Numbered from the stretch's first letter, positions 23,468-35,879 are shown. The stretch is 64,000 bases of DNA from Mauremys mutica (GCF_020497125.1 NC_059079.1:12357553-12421552), one strand, 5' to 3'. The notes: generated by a model from the sequence alone, not told the origin. Program-made: numbers and translations.

Positions 23468-23565
23468 CTGTTGGGAGTAGAACCAACGAAGTCATTATAG
23501 CAGAGTAATAGTGTTTGCCCAAAGCCAACAGTGAGACACCTTCCAGCATCCTTGAGCACGTTTAC

Positions 23566-23632
23566 CTTGTTGTCGTGTAGGGTCCATTGAATTGGGCAGC
23601 AGTGGCTGCGTACCAGGAACAGCCCCTGGAGG
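23566..23632 (-). CDS. SSBP3: SSBP3 coding exon, residues about 170-191 plus first base of 192
   Basis: The 67-nt exon encodes PPGAVPGTQPLLPNSMDPTRQQ and the first base of a Gly codon finished in the next exon. Acceptor cctag and donor gtaaac are on the minus strand. QPLLPNSMDPTRQQG is highly conserved across the SSBP2/3/4 family, with NSMDP favouring SSBP3 over the SGMDP of SSBP2. Ala in PPGAVPG replaces the Gly I recall in human SSBP3. Only 98 bp separate it from the next exon, the shortest intron in the window. Confidence 0.94.
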
Positions 23633-25207
23633 CTAGGAAAATTGGGGGGAAAAAAAGGGGGGGAAGAAAAACAAGCTTTCAGGTATGTAACCAAAATATG
23701 TCGTTTAAATTCAAGGCTTTAAACACAAAGAATTCAAGTGACATGGTCTATTTTCTGGGAAATGAGGGACTTGTCATAACTTCCTCTGCTTGCACACAGC
23801 TCCTACCTGTACATCTCCCATGACGTGTTCTATAAATCCCTGTAATTTGCCTAACTTCGCATTCATAACCTTCCTACTTTGTTTCACAGCCTTTTAAAAA
23901 AACCAAACCCCAGTTCTCTTCTAATCCTTCACGCTACTGTATTAGTGGTCCGATTCCAAGCTTCTACTTGTAAGTAAATAGAAGGGAGGGACACACACGG
24001 TTGTCGGGGTGAGCGAATGTCTGATCAAAGCACTTCAATGAAATGATACTGATGCCAATGTAATTTCGAGGTGTACACTTGGCAAATACGCTATGTAAAT
24101 ATATTAAAGTTATTTATTTGCCAGTGAAGAGACATTTCATCTGCAAAGATGATTTTAAACATTCTTACTGAATAGCTTACGAAGATGGCCTCAGGAGTAT
24201 TAAAAATGTATATTTTCCTCTCATTTCCTAGTATCCCGAACACTGTATTTCTTTTTTCAAAGTCATACTCCACTTGGACAACAAATCTATTTAAAGTTCA
24301 AAAGAGGACTTCCACGTACAGCTCAGTGTAGATAAAGGGGGAGAAAGAACACAGACCATATGCCTTGGGGAAGCAAACTAAACAATTTTGAAACACAGTT
24401 GCTTTTCTTTTATTTCAATACCAACATGAAACAGATCATGCTGTAAAAATTGAGAGAGACTCTCCAATAAGGAAGGACGACAGTTTAGGAAGGCCAGGCC
24501 ACACATCAATGCCATGAGTAGAGGGAAGGTTTTCCTTCCAAATCTTTATAGATTTACAGCTTGGGAGGCACAAGCAGGAAAATAATAAATGAACTTTTCA
24601 TGTATGGTTCACATCGCTATTAACTTGTTTCTCACCTAAACAAGCAATGAGGCAGTAATGATTATTTGACCCTGTTGTAATATTTTTGCATCTCTGGATC
24701 TACCCGGTAACCTAGCTAAGCTGTGAGTGTTTTTTTTTTTTTTAAGTCTGATTAGTTTTGTCCTCGTTAACTTAAATGATCAAGTGTATAAAAACAAAAT
24801 CACAGAACGCTGAGATTCTGAAGTTGCAACGTTACAAATATATCCCTCAATGCCTGTCACAAACATTGCCGGTATGTCATTGCAACTTGAGACTGAAAAG
24901 AACCACGGCTCCGCCTTGACACTATTAGACAAAAATCAAAATAGTGTTCTGCAACATGTAATTTGCACAAGACTAATCCATAGCACTTACAGATATAGTC
25001 CAGCACCATCCTTGTGCTGTCCATATTTCAGCAGCAAGAGGTTGGACTTCTTGCAAGCCTGATTTAAAGGGACATTGTAAAACTGCACTTTACAAAAAAA
25101 AAAAGTGACTTTCCATATTTCACCAGGCCTGGACAGCACAGATTGACTTGTCTGTTTAACTTTTGCTCCTACTCAGTTTCACTTTCCTGTTCTCCTGCAC
25201 TTGCCAA

Positions 25208-25247
25208 AAGCTAGAACCTCTAGCTGGAAGCTAGAACCTCTAGCTAA
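25208..25247. repeat. Two-copy 20-bp tandem repeat
   Basis: The unit aagctagaacctctagctgg is followed by a second copy differing only at the end. Each unit is itself nearly palindromic (agctaga...tctagct). Confidence 0.8.
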
Positions 25248-26408
25248 GGAAAATCAGAACATGCCTGTGCACACTTATGTATGAACCTGTGAGAAAATTG
25301 TAGCGTAGCCAGTCTCAACTGGTGGGACATCATCAATAATCTGAGCAGGGTGTCAAGCAGCTGATCTCATCCTCAAGTCTTCCATCTTTAGGTGAAACAG
25401 ATCTGCCTAGCCACTTGACTCCAGTCCTCTTCCCTGAACCCACTGTGCCAGGCACCAGAGAGTATACGATTAAGGTCCTAACCAGGCTGAGGTCCTCCAT
25501 TGTAAAGCACTCCAAAACAAGTTATACAGAGCTGCCTAATCAGTGTCATTTTCCATGTGCAGGTCTCAGTACAGGGCTGTGAGATTTCACCAGCACAATG
25601 AGGAAGGGAACTCAGAGAAGGTGAAGGAGTTGTATAAAGCCGGGTAGACATTCCTTCCTCAAATCCTCCCCATTCACTCCCTATAACCCCAACAGAAACA
25701 CACACTGTCCACTCTCAATCTTTTTTAAAGGAGATAACAGGACAGGCTTTTTTATTTTTAACGATTCCCCACAGCACAGGGAAAGGCTAGAGTTAAGAGT
25801 TTATACTGGTTTCAATGCATTATAAGAAGTTTCATCTTATTTAGTACTTGGTAAGATAGTCGATGTTTATCTCTACCAACCAAACACTTCGGGTAGCAAA
25901 TCTGTCTCTTGTAACTGACTCAAACTGATAAGCTTGTTGGCTGTAAGACTGATTTCTTTTTCGCAAGTTTTTCTTACCATCAGACAACTAAACAGAGATA
26001 TAGGAAAAAACGGATGCCTAAATTTATCTAACAGAAAGAATGCTTATGCACTATTTGTGAGTGAGTTGTGGTGACTGAGCCACTTACTACTGGCGGGGAA
26101 AAGTCATAGAAAAATATTAAAAATTAAATGGAGTTTTCTAAATCATATTAATAAAACAGTGTCTTGTTTAACAGACAGTGTAATGCTCTAACAAGAGTTA
26201 GAAGGTTTATTTTAAAATGTCTGCCTTTGTTAACAGTAAAGCGACATATTATTGGAATAGAAACTAAGCAGGTAACTATTTCTGAAGTACTTTGTGCTAC
26301 ACTTTTTGCTAAAAAGAAACTGAAGGAAAGTAATTGGTGAAATTCTTAGAATATGCTTCAACAGGATAAATTACAACTAAATGCCACAATTTTAAAACTT
26401 CTGCACAT

Positions 26409-27160
26409 AGAATCACAGACTAAGGTCAGAAGGGACCATTATGATCATCTAGTCTGACCTCCTGCACAACGCAGGCCACAGAATCTCACCCACCCACTCC
26501 TGTATCAAACCCCTAACCTATGTCTGAGCTACTGAAGTCCTCAAATCGTGGTTTAAAGAGTTCAAGGTGCAGAGAATCCTCCAGCAAGTGACCCTTGCCC
26601 CACGCTGCAGAGGAAGGTGAAAAAGCCCCCAGGGCCTCTGCCAATCTGCCCTGGAGGAAAATTCCTTCCTGATCCCAAATATAGTGATCAGCTAAACCCT
26701 GAGCATGTGGGCAAGATTCACCAGCCAGACACCCAGGAAAGAATCTGTAGTAACTCAGATCCTACCCCATCTAACATCCCATCACAGGCCACTGGGCATA
26801 TTTACCGCTAATAGTCAAAGCAATTAACTGCCATAATTAGGCTATCCCATCATACCATCCCCTCCATAAACTTATCAAGCTCATTCTTGAAGCCAAATAT
26901 GTCTTTTGCCCCCACTGCTGCCCTTGGAAGGCTATTCCAGAACTTCACTCCTCTGATGGTTAGAAACCTTCACCTAATTTCAAGTCTAAACTTCCTGGTG
27001 GCCAGTTTATATCCATTTGTTCTTGTGTCCACATTGGTACTGAGCTTAAATAATTCCTCTCCCTCTCTGGTATAACTATATGAACAAAACCCCATTTTCT
27101 TTTAAGCTGCCATAAGGAAGAGGATAAACAACTAAAATTTAACCCTGCAGCTGATCTAAG
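26409..27160 (-). mobile_element. CR1 LINE, 5'-truncated, 3' UTR and end of ORF2 region
   Basis: The plus strand begins agaatcacagactaaggtca, then gaagggaccattatgatcat, the reverse complement of the CR1 3' end with its degraded attctatg-type tail. Similarity to the CR1 body continues to about 27160 (ggctattccagaacttcact, cctaatttcaagtctaaact). No intact ORF remains. It lies inside an SSBP3 intron in sense orientation. The inner limit is approximate. Confidence 0.75.
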
Positions 27161-27721
27161 TGTTCTGGTGGACCAGTTTTCTAACAGCAGGATTATATGC
27201 ATCACTTTGATTTTTAAAGATTCCAGGGAAAATTTACATTTTTACGCTAGCTTTGTTGTAAACCATCATCAGTCGCACAGCAAAACTTTGTTTACATCAG
27301 CTGAAATCATGGGAGACAGTCAGGGAAAAACCAAGAAGTTGTGCGATTATAAAGGAGAACTCAGAACTGCGTACTACACGGAAACTCTCTTGATAGTGAA
27401 GAAGCTATTGGCAGTGGAGAGAACACACTTCCTATGCCAGGTCCTGCTATTTACTACATTTATGTGATTGCGTTTCTACCAGCAAATGGTTTCTTGAGAT
27501 TCAATGCATTACAAACCCCTGATGGAAAAAGAGGAGAAAACGTTTTGATGGAATTTGTTAATCGGTGAGTTAATGTTATTTGAATGACAGATACCACAAA
27601 GTCACCTAAGAATATAAGAAACCTTCAGCTCTGTGGAAGTCTGTTTTTCCCCCACTGCCAAAAAAATTTCAGTTTAAAATCCCCAACTTAACTCAGGTAA
27701 CAGATGAAGGAAATACAATAC

Positions 27722-27781
27722 CTGGTTTCCCATTCTGATGGGGGGCCGGGGACCTCCTGCATATCGCGGTGACATAAAAGG
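27722..27781 (-). CDS. SSBP3: SSBP3 coding exon, residues about 150-169
   Basis: The 60-nt exon encodes [20 protein letters not shown]. Acceptor aattacag and donor gtattg are present, with phase 0 at both ends. [14 protein letters not shown] separates SSBP3 from SSBP2, which has YPGGPRPPLRIPNQ. The segment is basic and proline-rich, within the C-terminal regulatory region. Because neighbouring junctions are also phase 0, transcripts that skip the upstream 81-nt exon join straight to this one in frame. Confidence 0.95.
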
Positions 27782-28483
27782 CTGTAATTACATGAAATTA
27801 GTTCAATGACAGGATGCACTCACAGCATGGAGATAAAGAGAATTACTACATTCCATACAGACTCTGGTTACAATCTACACAGTTTTCTGGAGAAATCTTT
27901 TTTTTTTTTTAAATAAGTTGGTAAAAACAGATCTTCACACTCCATTTTAGTATTTTTCACAGATTTATTTTTGTTGGCGAGACTGTTTAACATACTTGGA
28001 GAGTACTATATAAGGCTGCTAAAATTAGTGCATGGGAGACCCTGACCATTAGACACTTTCCAAGTGAAAAAGAAAATTGGTAAATGAAGCAAAAAAACCC
28101 CAATACCAAGAACCAAAAGCCAACCACTGAAACCATATATTCATATCAGTGCTATGAATGCAATTTAAAAACACACAAATTAACAAAGTCCTCACACTAT
28201 CATAGCTATGTATATTTGAAACTTACGAATGGACTTTCTAATCCATTGTCAACTGAACATACAAAATCAAAAGGAAACAAACATTTCATATTGGCGCTGG
28301 CATGATGCTGGAAGAATAAATTTGAGGATCAGATCCCCAGCTGGCGTAAATCAGCGAAGCTCCATGAGGATCAAAGGAGCTCTGCTGATTCACATCAGCT
28401 GACAATCAAACCCAACAAGCTTAAAGAGCAAAATAGAATGCAAGCCCCGTTATCAGTGCCCTACATATTTCTAGTGTCTTTAC
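27782..28483. other. SSBP3 intron (702 bp)
   Basis: GT-AG intron between the 81-nt cassette exon and the 60-nt exon. It contains a palindromic ancient repeat at 28332-28407, close to the cassette donor. Confidence 0.8.
28332..28407. repeat. Palindromic ancient repeat (76 bp)
   Basis: The left arm gatccccagctggcgtaaat pairs imperfectly with the right arm (reverse-complement gattgtcagctgatgtgaat). It matches a fold-back repeat common in turtles and archosaurs. It lies 77 bp downstream of the donor of the alternative exon. Confidence 0.55.
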
Positions 28484-28564
28484 CTGACTGTGGGGTCCCA
28501 TCATGCTGTTAGGATTGTGAGGTGGAGGCTGTGCGTGTGGCGAGGGCTGAGAACCAGGTGGTCC
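28484..28564 (-). CDS. SSBP3: SSBP3 coding exon, residues about 123-149 (known cassette exon)
   Basis: The 81-nt exon encodes 27 residues starting GPPGSQPSPHAQPPPHNP and ending MMGPHSQ. Acceptor cctcacag and donor gtaaag flank it, and both junctions are phase 0, so skipping it leaves the frame intact. In human SSBP3 the long (388 aa) and short (361 aa) isoforms differ by exactly 27 residues at this exon, so the turtle gene can probably make both. It is His/Gln/Pro-rich. One residue (Asn in HNPNS) seems to differ from the Ser I recall in human. It sits after a 17.4 kb intron and before a 702-bp intron. Confidence 0.94.
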
Positions 28565-30304
28565 CTGTGAGGTCAGACAGTAGAAGGAGGTTATAGATTA
28601 GCACATGAAAGCGCAGAAAGAGCTAAAAAGGATTTATTGGTGGATCTGTTTGTAGGGAAGCCAGTCTTGTTTTAGCTGAGTTTCTATTCATTTGTAACTG
28701 AAGAACAACGAATAATGATATATGCAAAAAAATAGGACATCTGTCAAAGCACACCAGCAACGTTACAGTAAATGGTTCAGAACTCAACCAGTCTGCAATG
28801 ACAAATACATTTGGATACACTTTGAAAGTGTGCGTATGGAGAGAAAAAAAAAGTCTTCTCCACTACCCTCCCACACCTTCCTGAAGGTAGGAGACACCTT
28901 AAAAGGCTTCCTTTTGCTTTGTGGGTCAATGGTTAATACAAGGTATTAAAAATAGTGTAGAGGCAAAGATCTTGTTTAGAAGCACATCCCATGTTTGTGC
29001 CAGATACTTTTGAAGCTGAAGCCTAGGTTTAGCTCCAATAAATGGATGGCACAACTCCAATCCATTTCTACATGCAGGGCTGTGTTGTTACCCTTAAAGA
29101 TCCAATATCCTTCCCCAAGACGAATGACCTAATGATGCAAGTAAAGTTTCTTTTGAGTAAAGCGATACTAAACATGTCTGGGGGAAAAAAGAAAGATTAG
29201 TTCATGTAGCTTTTAACACCACAAGACAGCAGTTTCTGACATTTTTGGGTAGAACACCAATTTTTTTTCCCTTTAAAGCATGAAAAGAAAGTTTGTTTGG
29301 AAAATGTGAGCTCTGAGCAAGAATACATTGATGCATGTTAATGTAAAAAAAAAAAAAATCGAGTCCAAGAACTTGTAATTGGTATAGAAAGCAAATAAGC
29401 CTTGTAAGTATGTTATGTGAAGCAGCCACACACTTCAGTAAAAGCACAGCAGCAGATGTTCTATACCTGCCACGTTACTAATTTCAACAAGTGTTCGCCT
29501 TCTAGCTGCTGCCAGCAATGGCATGGTTTGTTACCATGAGCAATTTTCTTAATTAACAGACATTAATTAGCCATTTAGCAATTTTGCAAGCATTTGTTTA
29601 GCAGCTTTCCTAAACATGAATACCACTGTGATAATGGTACTGATTAGAGGGGTCCCCTAATTAACAGTACAGGGAAGGAAAATTGAAATCACATAAATTA
29701 AAAAGGGAGGGGAAGTTAATGAAGGCAGGACATTTGCACCTGCAAATCTTTTGTACTACAGAAACTTGAGTGCACCATAAATAAGTAATAGGAATTTTTT
29801 TTTAAAGTGTTACACAGAAAGACAGCCACGAAGATTAAAACAGAACCGCTCTCTGTCAATCTTCCATGTTTAGTTTATATGCTCATATAAATTAATCTCT
29901 GTTGCATTAACAGGATATACATAACTAGTCCTACCTTGTAATTTATAACTAGTACAGTAAGACAAGACTAGTTCTCTTGCCTCTCCTAGAGTCATTATTC
30001 TGGGCAGAAGTCATAACTCAGAGTTGCAATGTCCTGCTATGTCCCACCACCACTTTAAAAAGACCCTCTGAATGTTTCCCCCTGCTGGTATGTTTGCAGA
30101 ACTGGCATGCTCCCCCAGAGAAATCCTTCCAAAGCAGAGAAGACAAAGCTAGAATCATTGCAATTTGAATGCCAATCATTTTGTTTATTTCACTGGGACA
30201 TTTCAGGGCTTTTTAACATTCTCCTCCCTGAACTGAAAGAGGAGAAAATCCCATAATAAATCAAATATCTACTGAATACCAACTAGACAAGCACAGGGAA
30301 TGGG

Positions 30305-30413
30305 GTCTGTCCAGAGTAGTGGATCTCACTAGGAGAAATCAGTCACATGCAAAAACGATAAATAAATCTAATTTTGCCTTTCTTCCGTGATGGATCCACT
30401 ACGCTAGACAGAA
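30305..30413. repeat. Imperfect 21-bp inverted repeat with 67-bp loop
   Basis: The left arm gtctgtccagagtagtggat (30305-30325) pairs with the right arm at 30393-30413 at 18 of 21 positions. It may be the ends of a small unrecognised DNA transposon. Confidence 0.6.
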
Positions 30414-31721
30414 GTCAGACCTCAAGGGAAGCTGCCAGTATGACCACCACCCACCATCCACATGGGGAAAGTAAATTAGGCCCTGGATCTTGCAACTGAC
30501 AACATGCAGGTGGACTGTTGAGCCTGTAAAGAACTCCTGTGAAGTCCACCCACATGCCGTGAATTGCAGAATTGGAGCTTAGTGAGCAAGTACAAAAACA
30601 ACAGTCACTACCAATAAAAGAAAAAGGTGATTGTGGGTCAAATGAAAGACACCGCAGAGAAACCCTTGCTAGTTAAAACTGCCTCAAGATTAAAGAGATC
30701 CTTTATGATGTACATTCAGGTAGCTCTAAGCTCAAAAATGGCCATTTCCCATAAGAAGTATTTTCTCTCTCTATTTATAGATTACACACCACTCCCTCTT
30801 CATCCTGAAACATACACAGAACAGAGAGACAGGCATGTTGCCCAAAGACTGTATCCAAAGAGAAAAGACCAACTCAGTTTTGTAAGGCTCTGGGGAAAGA
30901 AGGAATTGACCACAAGTTGGGAAGAAACTTACAAGACTGCTAACAGGGCTGATGTTTCTCCATCCAATACCTTGCATCTCTGGCAGAACGAACCCCAATC
31001 TTTATAGCATTTCCTGGTGTGCTGATTCATCTATCTGGGGAATGGGATCGTTCGATTGCTGTGGCAAAGCAAAGACCGTAGCCGCTTCCATGAGACAGCC
31101 CAACCCCACGAGCAAGGCGTTACACCTTCCTCCGCAGATGAGAAGGGTTCAGCCAGAAATGATTGCCCAGACCGCTCCCTGAGAATGGAAGTGCATTTCT
31201 AAGTGGCATAAAGGCTCATGACTGATAGTTCCTTTTCCTACTGACTGCTTTAGGGGGAGCTCAGTGTTCTAAGCCAGGCATAGACTAGGGCTGTCATGCA
31301 AACCCGCCCAGCCAGAGTGTTGTAACTATAGGTCTACAAAAACACAATAAAGGAACCCTGCTTGCTTAACCCTCTGACCAAACTGAAAGGCGATCTGGAG
31401 AGTCAGGAAACAGACACCAAGGATGACTGTTTGAAAGGCACATTAGTAAGGGCCAATTGCACCACTTAAAAAGATTCTGGTTCCCCGGGTGACCTAACCA
31501 GGAGGCAACTGGTAGCTACAGCTACACATAGTGACAGATATCAGGATGCAACCAATGACTTCAGCAGGGGAGAGAGTGTGGCACAGTGATGAGACTAACC
31601 TCAATGAGCACCTTCTCGGACCTTGTGCAAAAAGCCTTCTTAGGGGATCCTGAGATCACTCCTGGGGAAAAGGAGAGGCATCGTGTGTTGAGGGCTCACT
31701 GACGCCAGAATCTGTATGTAA

Positions 31722-32007
31722 GGCTATGGCTACATTAGCGCTTCAAAGCGCTCCCGCGGCAGTGCTCCCGCGGCAGCGCTTTGAAGTGCTAAGTGTAGTC
31801 AAAGCCCCAGCGCTGGGAGAAAGCTCTCCCAGCGCTGTCCGTACTCCAGCTCCCTGTGGGGAATAACGGACAGCGCTGGGAGCCGCGCTCCCAGCGCTGG
31901 GGCTTTGACTACACTGGCGCTTTGTAGCGCCGCAATTTGCAGCGCTGCAGAGGGTGTTTTTTCACACCCTGCTGCAGCGCTGCAAATTTGCAAGTGTAGC
32001 CATACCC
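31722..32007. mobile_element. PIF/Harbinger-type MITE, 286 bp, strongly palindromic
   Basis: It is flanked by taa on both sides (31719-31721 and 32008-32010), the 3-bp TWA duplication typical of PIF/Harbinger. The terminal repeats are ggctatggctaca and tgtagccataccc. Inside, a perfect 28-bp inverted repeat pairs 31792-31819 with 31888-31915, and a perfect 17-bp one nests within it (31826-31842 with 31866-31882). A separate hairpin follows near 31935-31990. No coding sequence. GC content is well above the flanks. Confidence 0.75.
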
Positions 32008-32109
32008 TAACTCAGTAAGTCCAAGAAAGCACCAGGAGCTGAGATCAGGAAGCATCAAGGAACCACAATACACCAGGGCTTGCTCTATCCGGAAGAACAC
32101 ACAGTTTGA

Positions 32110-32480
32110 TGCTGGACTCCCTGTGAGGGAGTCTCTGCCCCTTACTGGAACATGCCTGCAGGCTCTGCGGCTGGATTCAGGCTCTGCAGGGGGAGCAGAC
32201 CGGCAGTGTTCTGCTGCTGTCCCCAAGGGAGTTGCAACCCATCTGCCAGCAAAGCAGGGGGGGCGCGCTGGCTTGCAGGAAAGGCTGTTACTGAAGGGGA
32301 TACAGGCCAGCGCCCAGTGTGAAGACTGCCTTGCTGAACGCCCCCCCAAAGCATCCAGCACAGCAGGAGGCAGTGCAGACCTGGTGGTGTGCCAATAGGG
32401 CAGAAAGTGCTTGGGGAATCCTTTGGTGCTCAGAAGCACCTGCACTCCAAATTAAGAACCCTGCACTGAACATGCCAGGA
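32110..32480. other. GC-rich stretch of unknown nature
   Basis: Next to the MITE lies a GC-rich patch with open frames on both strands (up to 178 codons on the minus strand, partly crossing the MITE). None resembles a protein I know. It may be an unclassified repeat; I see no splice or promoter evidence. Confidence 0.3.
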
Positions 32481-34990
32481 AGGGTGGGGCACTACTCTTC
32501 ATTAAAGTGCTTCCATGAAGCTTCTCTCCATTCCAAGAAGCCAAGCTGGGGTGAGGGAATTGCCAGGGGAAAAATACAAAAAACAGTTAAGTGAGAGCAG
32601 CACGGTCACCACTCTGCTAGATTGGCCAGAATACCCAAGAATTATGGGCTCCCAGGCAGAGCAGAGGGCTTATCCCAAGAGCAATATAGCTTCAGTAACA
32701 GTATTGCTAAACCACCCTCTCCCACCAGCTGACACACCCTGGAGAATTACCAAACTGAGCAGATACGATTCCTTTGTATTGGTGCTTAATCTGGAAATGG
32801 CAAGTGTCTATGTAAACCTAATGGTCTCACACACGAGTTACTTGGGTTGGTTGCATATCTAGGGGCTTTCAAGGTTTTCACTGTCTCTGGGGTATGGCAC
32901 GTTGTTGCAGAAAGAAATGGAGATATAAACCTGGCACTACCTTCAGGGGAGCCTTAGCAGTAATATCTCCGACACCAGGTATTCTGCTGCTCTGACGGGA
33001 ACAGAGTAAGAAGAGTATGACGACATACGACGGCTTTCCCTACCACTAGGATGTACTGCTTCTTCTGTGTTCGGGGAGAGACCAATGAAAGTCATTAATG
33101 TTTACATTTAAGCTGCTTTTTAAAATAAGGCTAAAAGATGGATTTCTCATTTTGCCATGCATCTCAGTAACGCCTTCTGCCTTTATCTGAAATGGACTTC
33201 AGTTTCAGAGCAGAATGGTCTGTTAATCACACACAGCATCAGAGGGATAAAAAAGTAAAGATCATTATTCCTAAAAGCATCATTAGGGAACTGCTGCAGG
33301 AAATCCAGTGGCTTCCCCAAAATGTGAGCATCTCCTTTTGGAAAAAAGGAATCAAGGTAGCTAGCGATGTTTAGTTAACAACTTTCAAGAAACTTCTAGC
33401 CAGTTAACACACATGCCCAAATGGTCAGTGGCATCCCTCCAAAAAGAGAAAGATCTCGGAAAAGAATGGGGACTAGTCAATGTCCTGCCTGAACACTGGA
33501 TTTCGATAGAATCAGCGACACCCTGTCTGTGGTTGAAGCTGTTTCCGGCAAGAATATTTCAGCATGGGTTCAATGACTGCGTGGAGAAGGACAAGAAGTG
33601 GCATAGGAGAACAGCACTGCTGGAGCTGTGCAGAGAACAGTAATGCACAGCAAGAGTTTCAAACACACCTGTCATTAAATTGCCCTGACAAATAAAGCTT
33701 CACTTTCATCACAGCAGAGTTAAACACCCACAACACAGCCATGAATCAGCTTCTGCCAAAGAACAGTTTTCCATATACCAGTGTGCAGATTGGTGTGGTT
33801 AAGATACATTTAGGGCATTGTTGTAAAGCAGATTGAAATTTTGGAGCTATGATTAAAGCTTTAAGACCAGGAAATCTATTTCACTGAATAAGTGATTCAG
33901 AGTAAAACATCAGCAATTTGACAGAGAATGAATGCCCCACCCAGCCTTCGAATTCGAAGTGCGTCTTGGGGTTTTGCCACTGAAATGCACCAAATGTGGA
34001 CGTGGTGCTTGCTTTCCCTCTTAAGACGCTCTCTACACCGTCTAACAAGCTTAGTTACCATCTGGTTTAGAAGGCGTTAGGTGAGGGCACAGACTGCTTA
34101 CAGTTGTGTTTGAGAAGTTTCAGGTACCATTTAAACCCCACTTAGAAAAGGAGTTAGACTCTCAGATATTTGAAAACATATATGTCTTGGTCTGGAATTG
34201 GCCATTGCTTGGGACTTTCATCTTTTGACCCTTCCGTTCCTAATGGAACGGATGCGTGAAGGTATATTCAGCTCACACTCAACTAGCACCGGCTTCTTCC
34301 CTGGTGAAGTGTTGCATGAAAACAATCATCTGGGACAAAGCAGCGGAGGTTAAAAGCGACACTTGCATGCATGAAGCAAGCACGCTGTCTGAGAAGCATG
34401 TCACCCTTCCCCATGCACACATTACATGGAAGAGCATTAGAGCGATTCTGCCCTAACTGCCGGTGTTAATTAAAGGGGAGAGATCAATCTCTGCTCTTAA
34501 GTAAGACTGATCAGCAAGTAGATCATTGCAATTCACAACAGCACATCTCCTCTGAATTCCGCCAAAGAAAAAACTGGTCTTGGAATGGGATCTGTCTGCA
34601 CACTTCCAAACAGACCGTCCTTTTTTCCTGGTACAAGTTGCTTAATCTCCAGAAAGTTCACAGTTTGCCAAAATACAGCTCAGCGTAAAGAGCAGCAGCG
34701 GTTAATTGAGTCCTTTCCAAGAAACTCCAAATCTTCTCCCTTCCCCCCGGCCCCCTCCGCTCCACAATAGACAGACAGACAGTAATGGCCCCGTGCAAGC
34801 TGCAAGCACGCGAGAAATTGTAACATACTCCCAGGAAATTCAAGACTTTGTGAAACATTTTGTTGGCAAACAGCACACGGCAGTAAATCAAATCCTCATG
34901 GCTGCATTATTCTTCAATAGTAATGCTCATGACAGCTACTTCTGGATAATGTAACTGCAGATGTACAGTTTATGCAAACATCTCAGCAAA

Positions 34991-35033
34991 CGCTGCATGC
35001 TCTTTCAACTTACGCTGCATGCTCTTTCAACTT
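34991..35033. repeat. Two-copy 22-bp tandem repeat
   Basis: The unit cgctgcatgctctttcaact plus ta occurs twice with no mismatch until the last base, indicating a recent duplication. Confidence 0.85.
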
Positions 35034-35728
35034 GTTATGCAGCCTGGGAGGAGCTGGATGTTTTCAAACAGCAACAACAACAAGCATCTGAAAATGTTAG
35101 CTACTTCCTGTCTGCTACCCTGAGGCCACTAAATCCATTGTGCTCAAATTAAACTGCAGCCTTCCATTCTATTTTCTTCTGCTCTCCCACATCCCAATCC
35201 CTTCCAGCTTTTACAGCACAGCTTAAGATTCATTTCGTACCTCTTATTCAAAAAAAAAAAAAGGCAGAACCTCTGGATGTTGTTATCTCTAAATATTTGC
35301 AGATGTTCTACAACCAAGGAGAACTGCATTTCAACCAAGTGTGCCTGTTGGATATTTATTTTCCTCTTTTTTAAGAAAAGAAAAAACTCCAAGACAATTG
35401 TTCTTTTGGTTATAAATCTATCAGTGAACTCATATGACTGATCACAATGGTTCAGAAACATGGAATGCTTTATGGAGCCAATTCATCGTCTCCTATTGGG
35501 GAACCAACACTTCTATTAGGATGTTCAACATACATTACCTAACTTGTCTAACTGGATGGTGCCACGCGCCCACAAAAAAAATCCTTTTTTTTTTAAAAAA
35601 TGCTTGTTCAGGTACAAGTCTAATTATCAGGGATTTCATTCCGTATTAAGAGGAAAAAACAAGTGCTTCTGAGCAAGTGAGAGCTGATCTTTGTAATTAT
35701 TTCAGTATCTCTTTTAGATGGTTTAGCC

Positions 35729-35830
35729 CAGTATTTCCCAAACTTGTGAAAGCTGAGCCCCTTTTCAGAAAAGTTAAACCCATTTTCCCTCCCAGCAGCC
35801 CTACTCTGGCTAGTTCTTTGGGTCATCCCC
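35729..35830. repeat. Possible hAT-type transposon end
   Basis: The sequence cagtatttcccaaacttgtg resembles the 5' terminal repeat of hAT elements that start cagtggttcccaaact. The other end is not evident; a SINE lies just downstream. Confidence 0.35.
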
Positions 35831-35879
35831 ACTTTGAGATGGGTTGGGGTAGATGTTCTGAACATAATTCCTATTCTTT

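Larger units (their letters stand above)
23633..27721. other. SSBP3 intron (4.1 kb)
   Basis: GT-AG intron between the 60-nt and 67-nt exons. It contains a CR1 LINE fragment at about 26409-27160 in the same orientation as the gene, and a 20-bp tandem duplication at 25208-25247. The AT-rich remainder shows nothing further. Confidence 0.75.
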
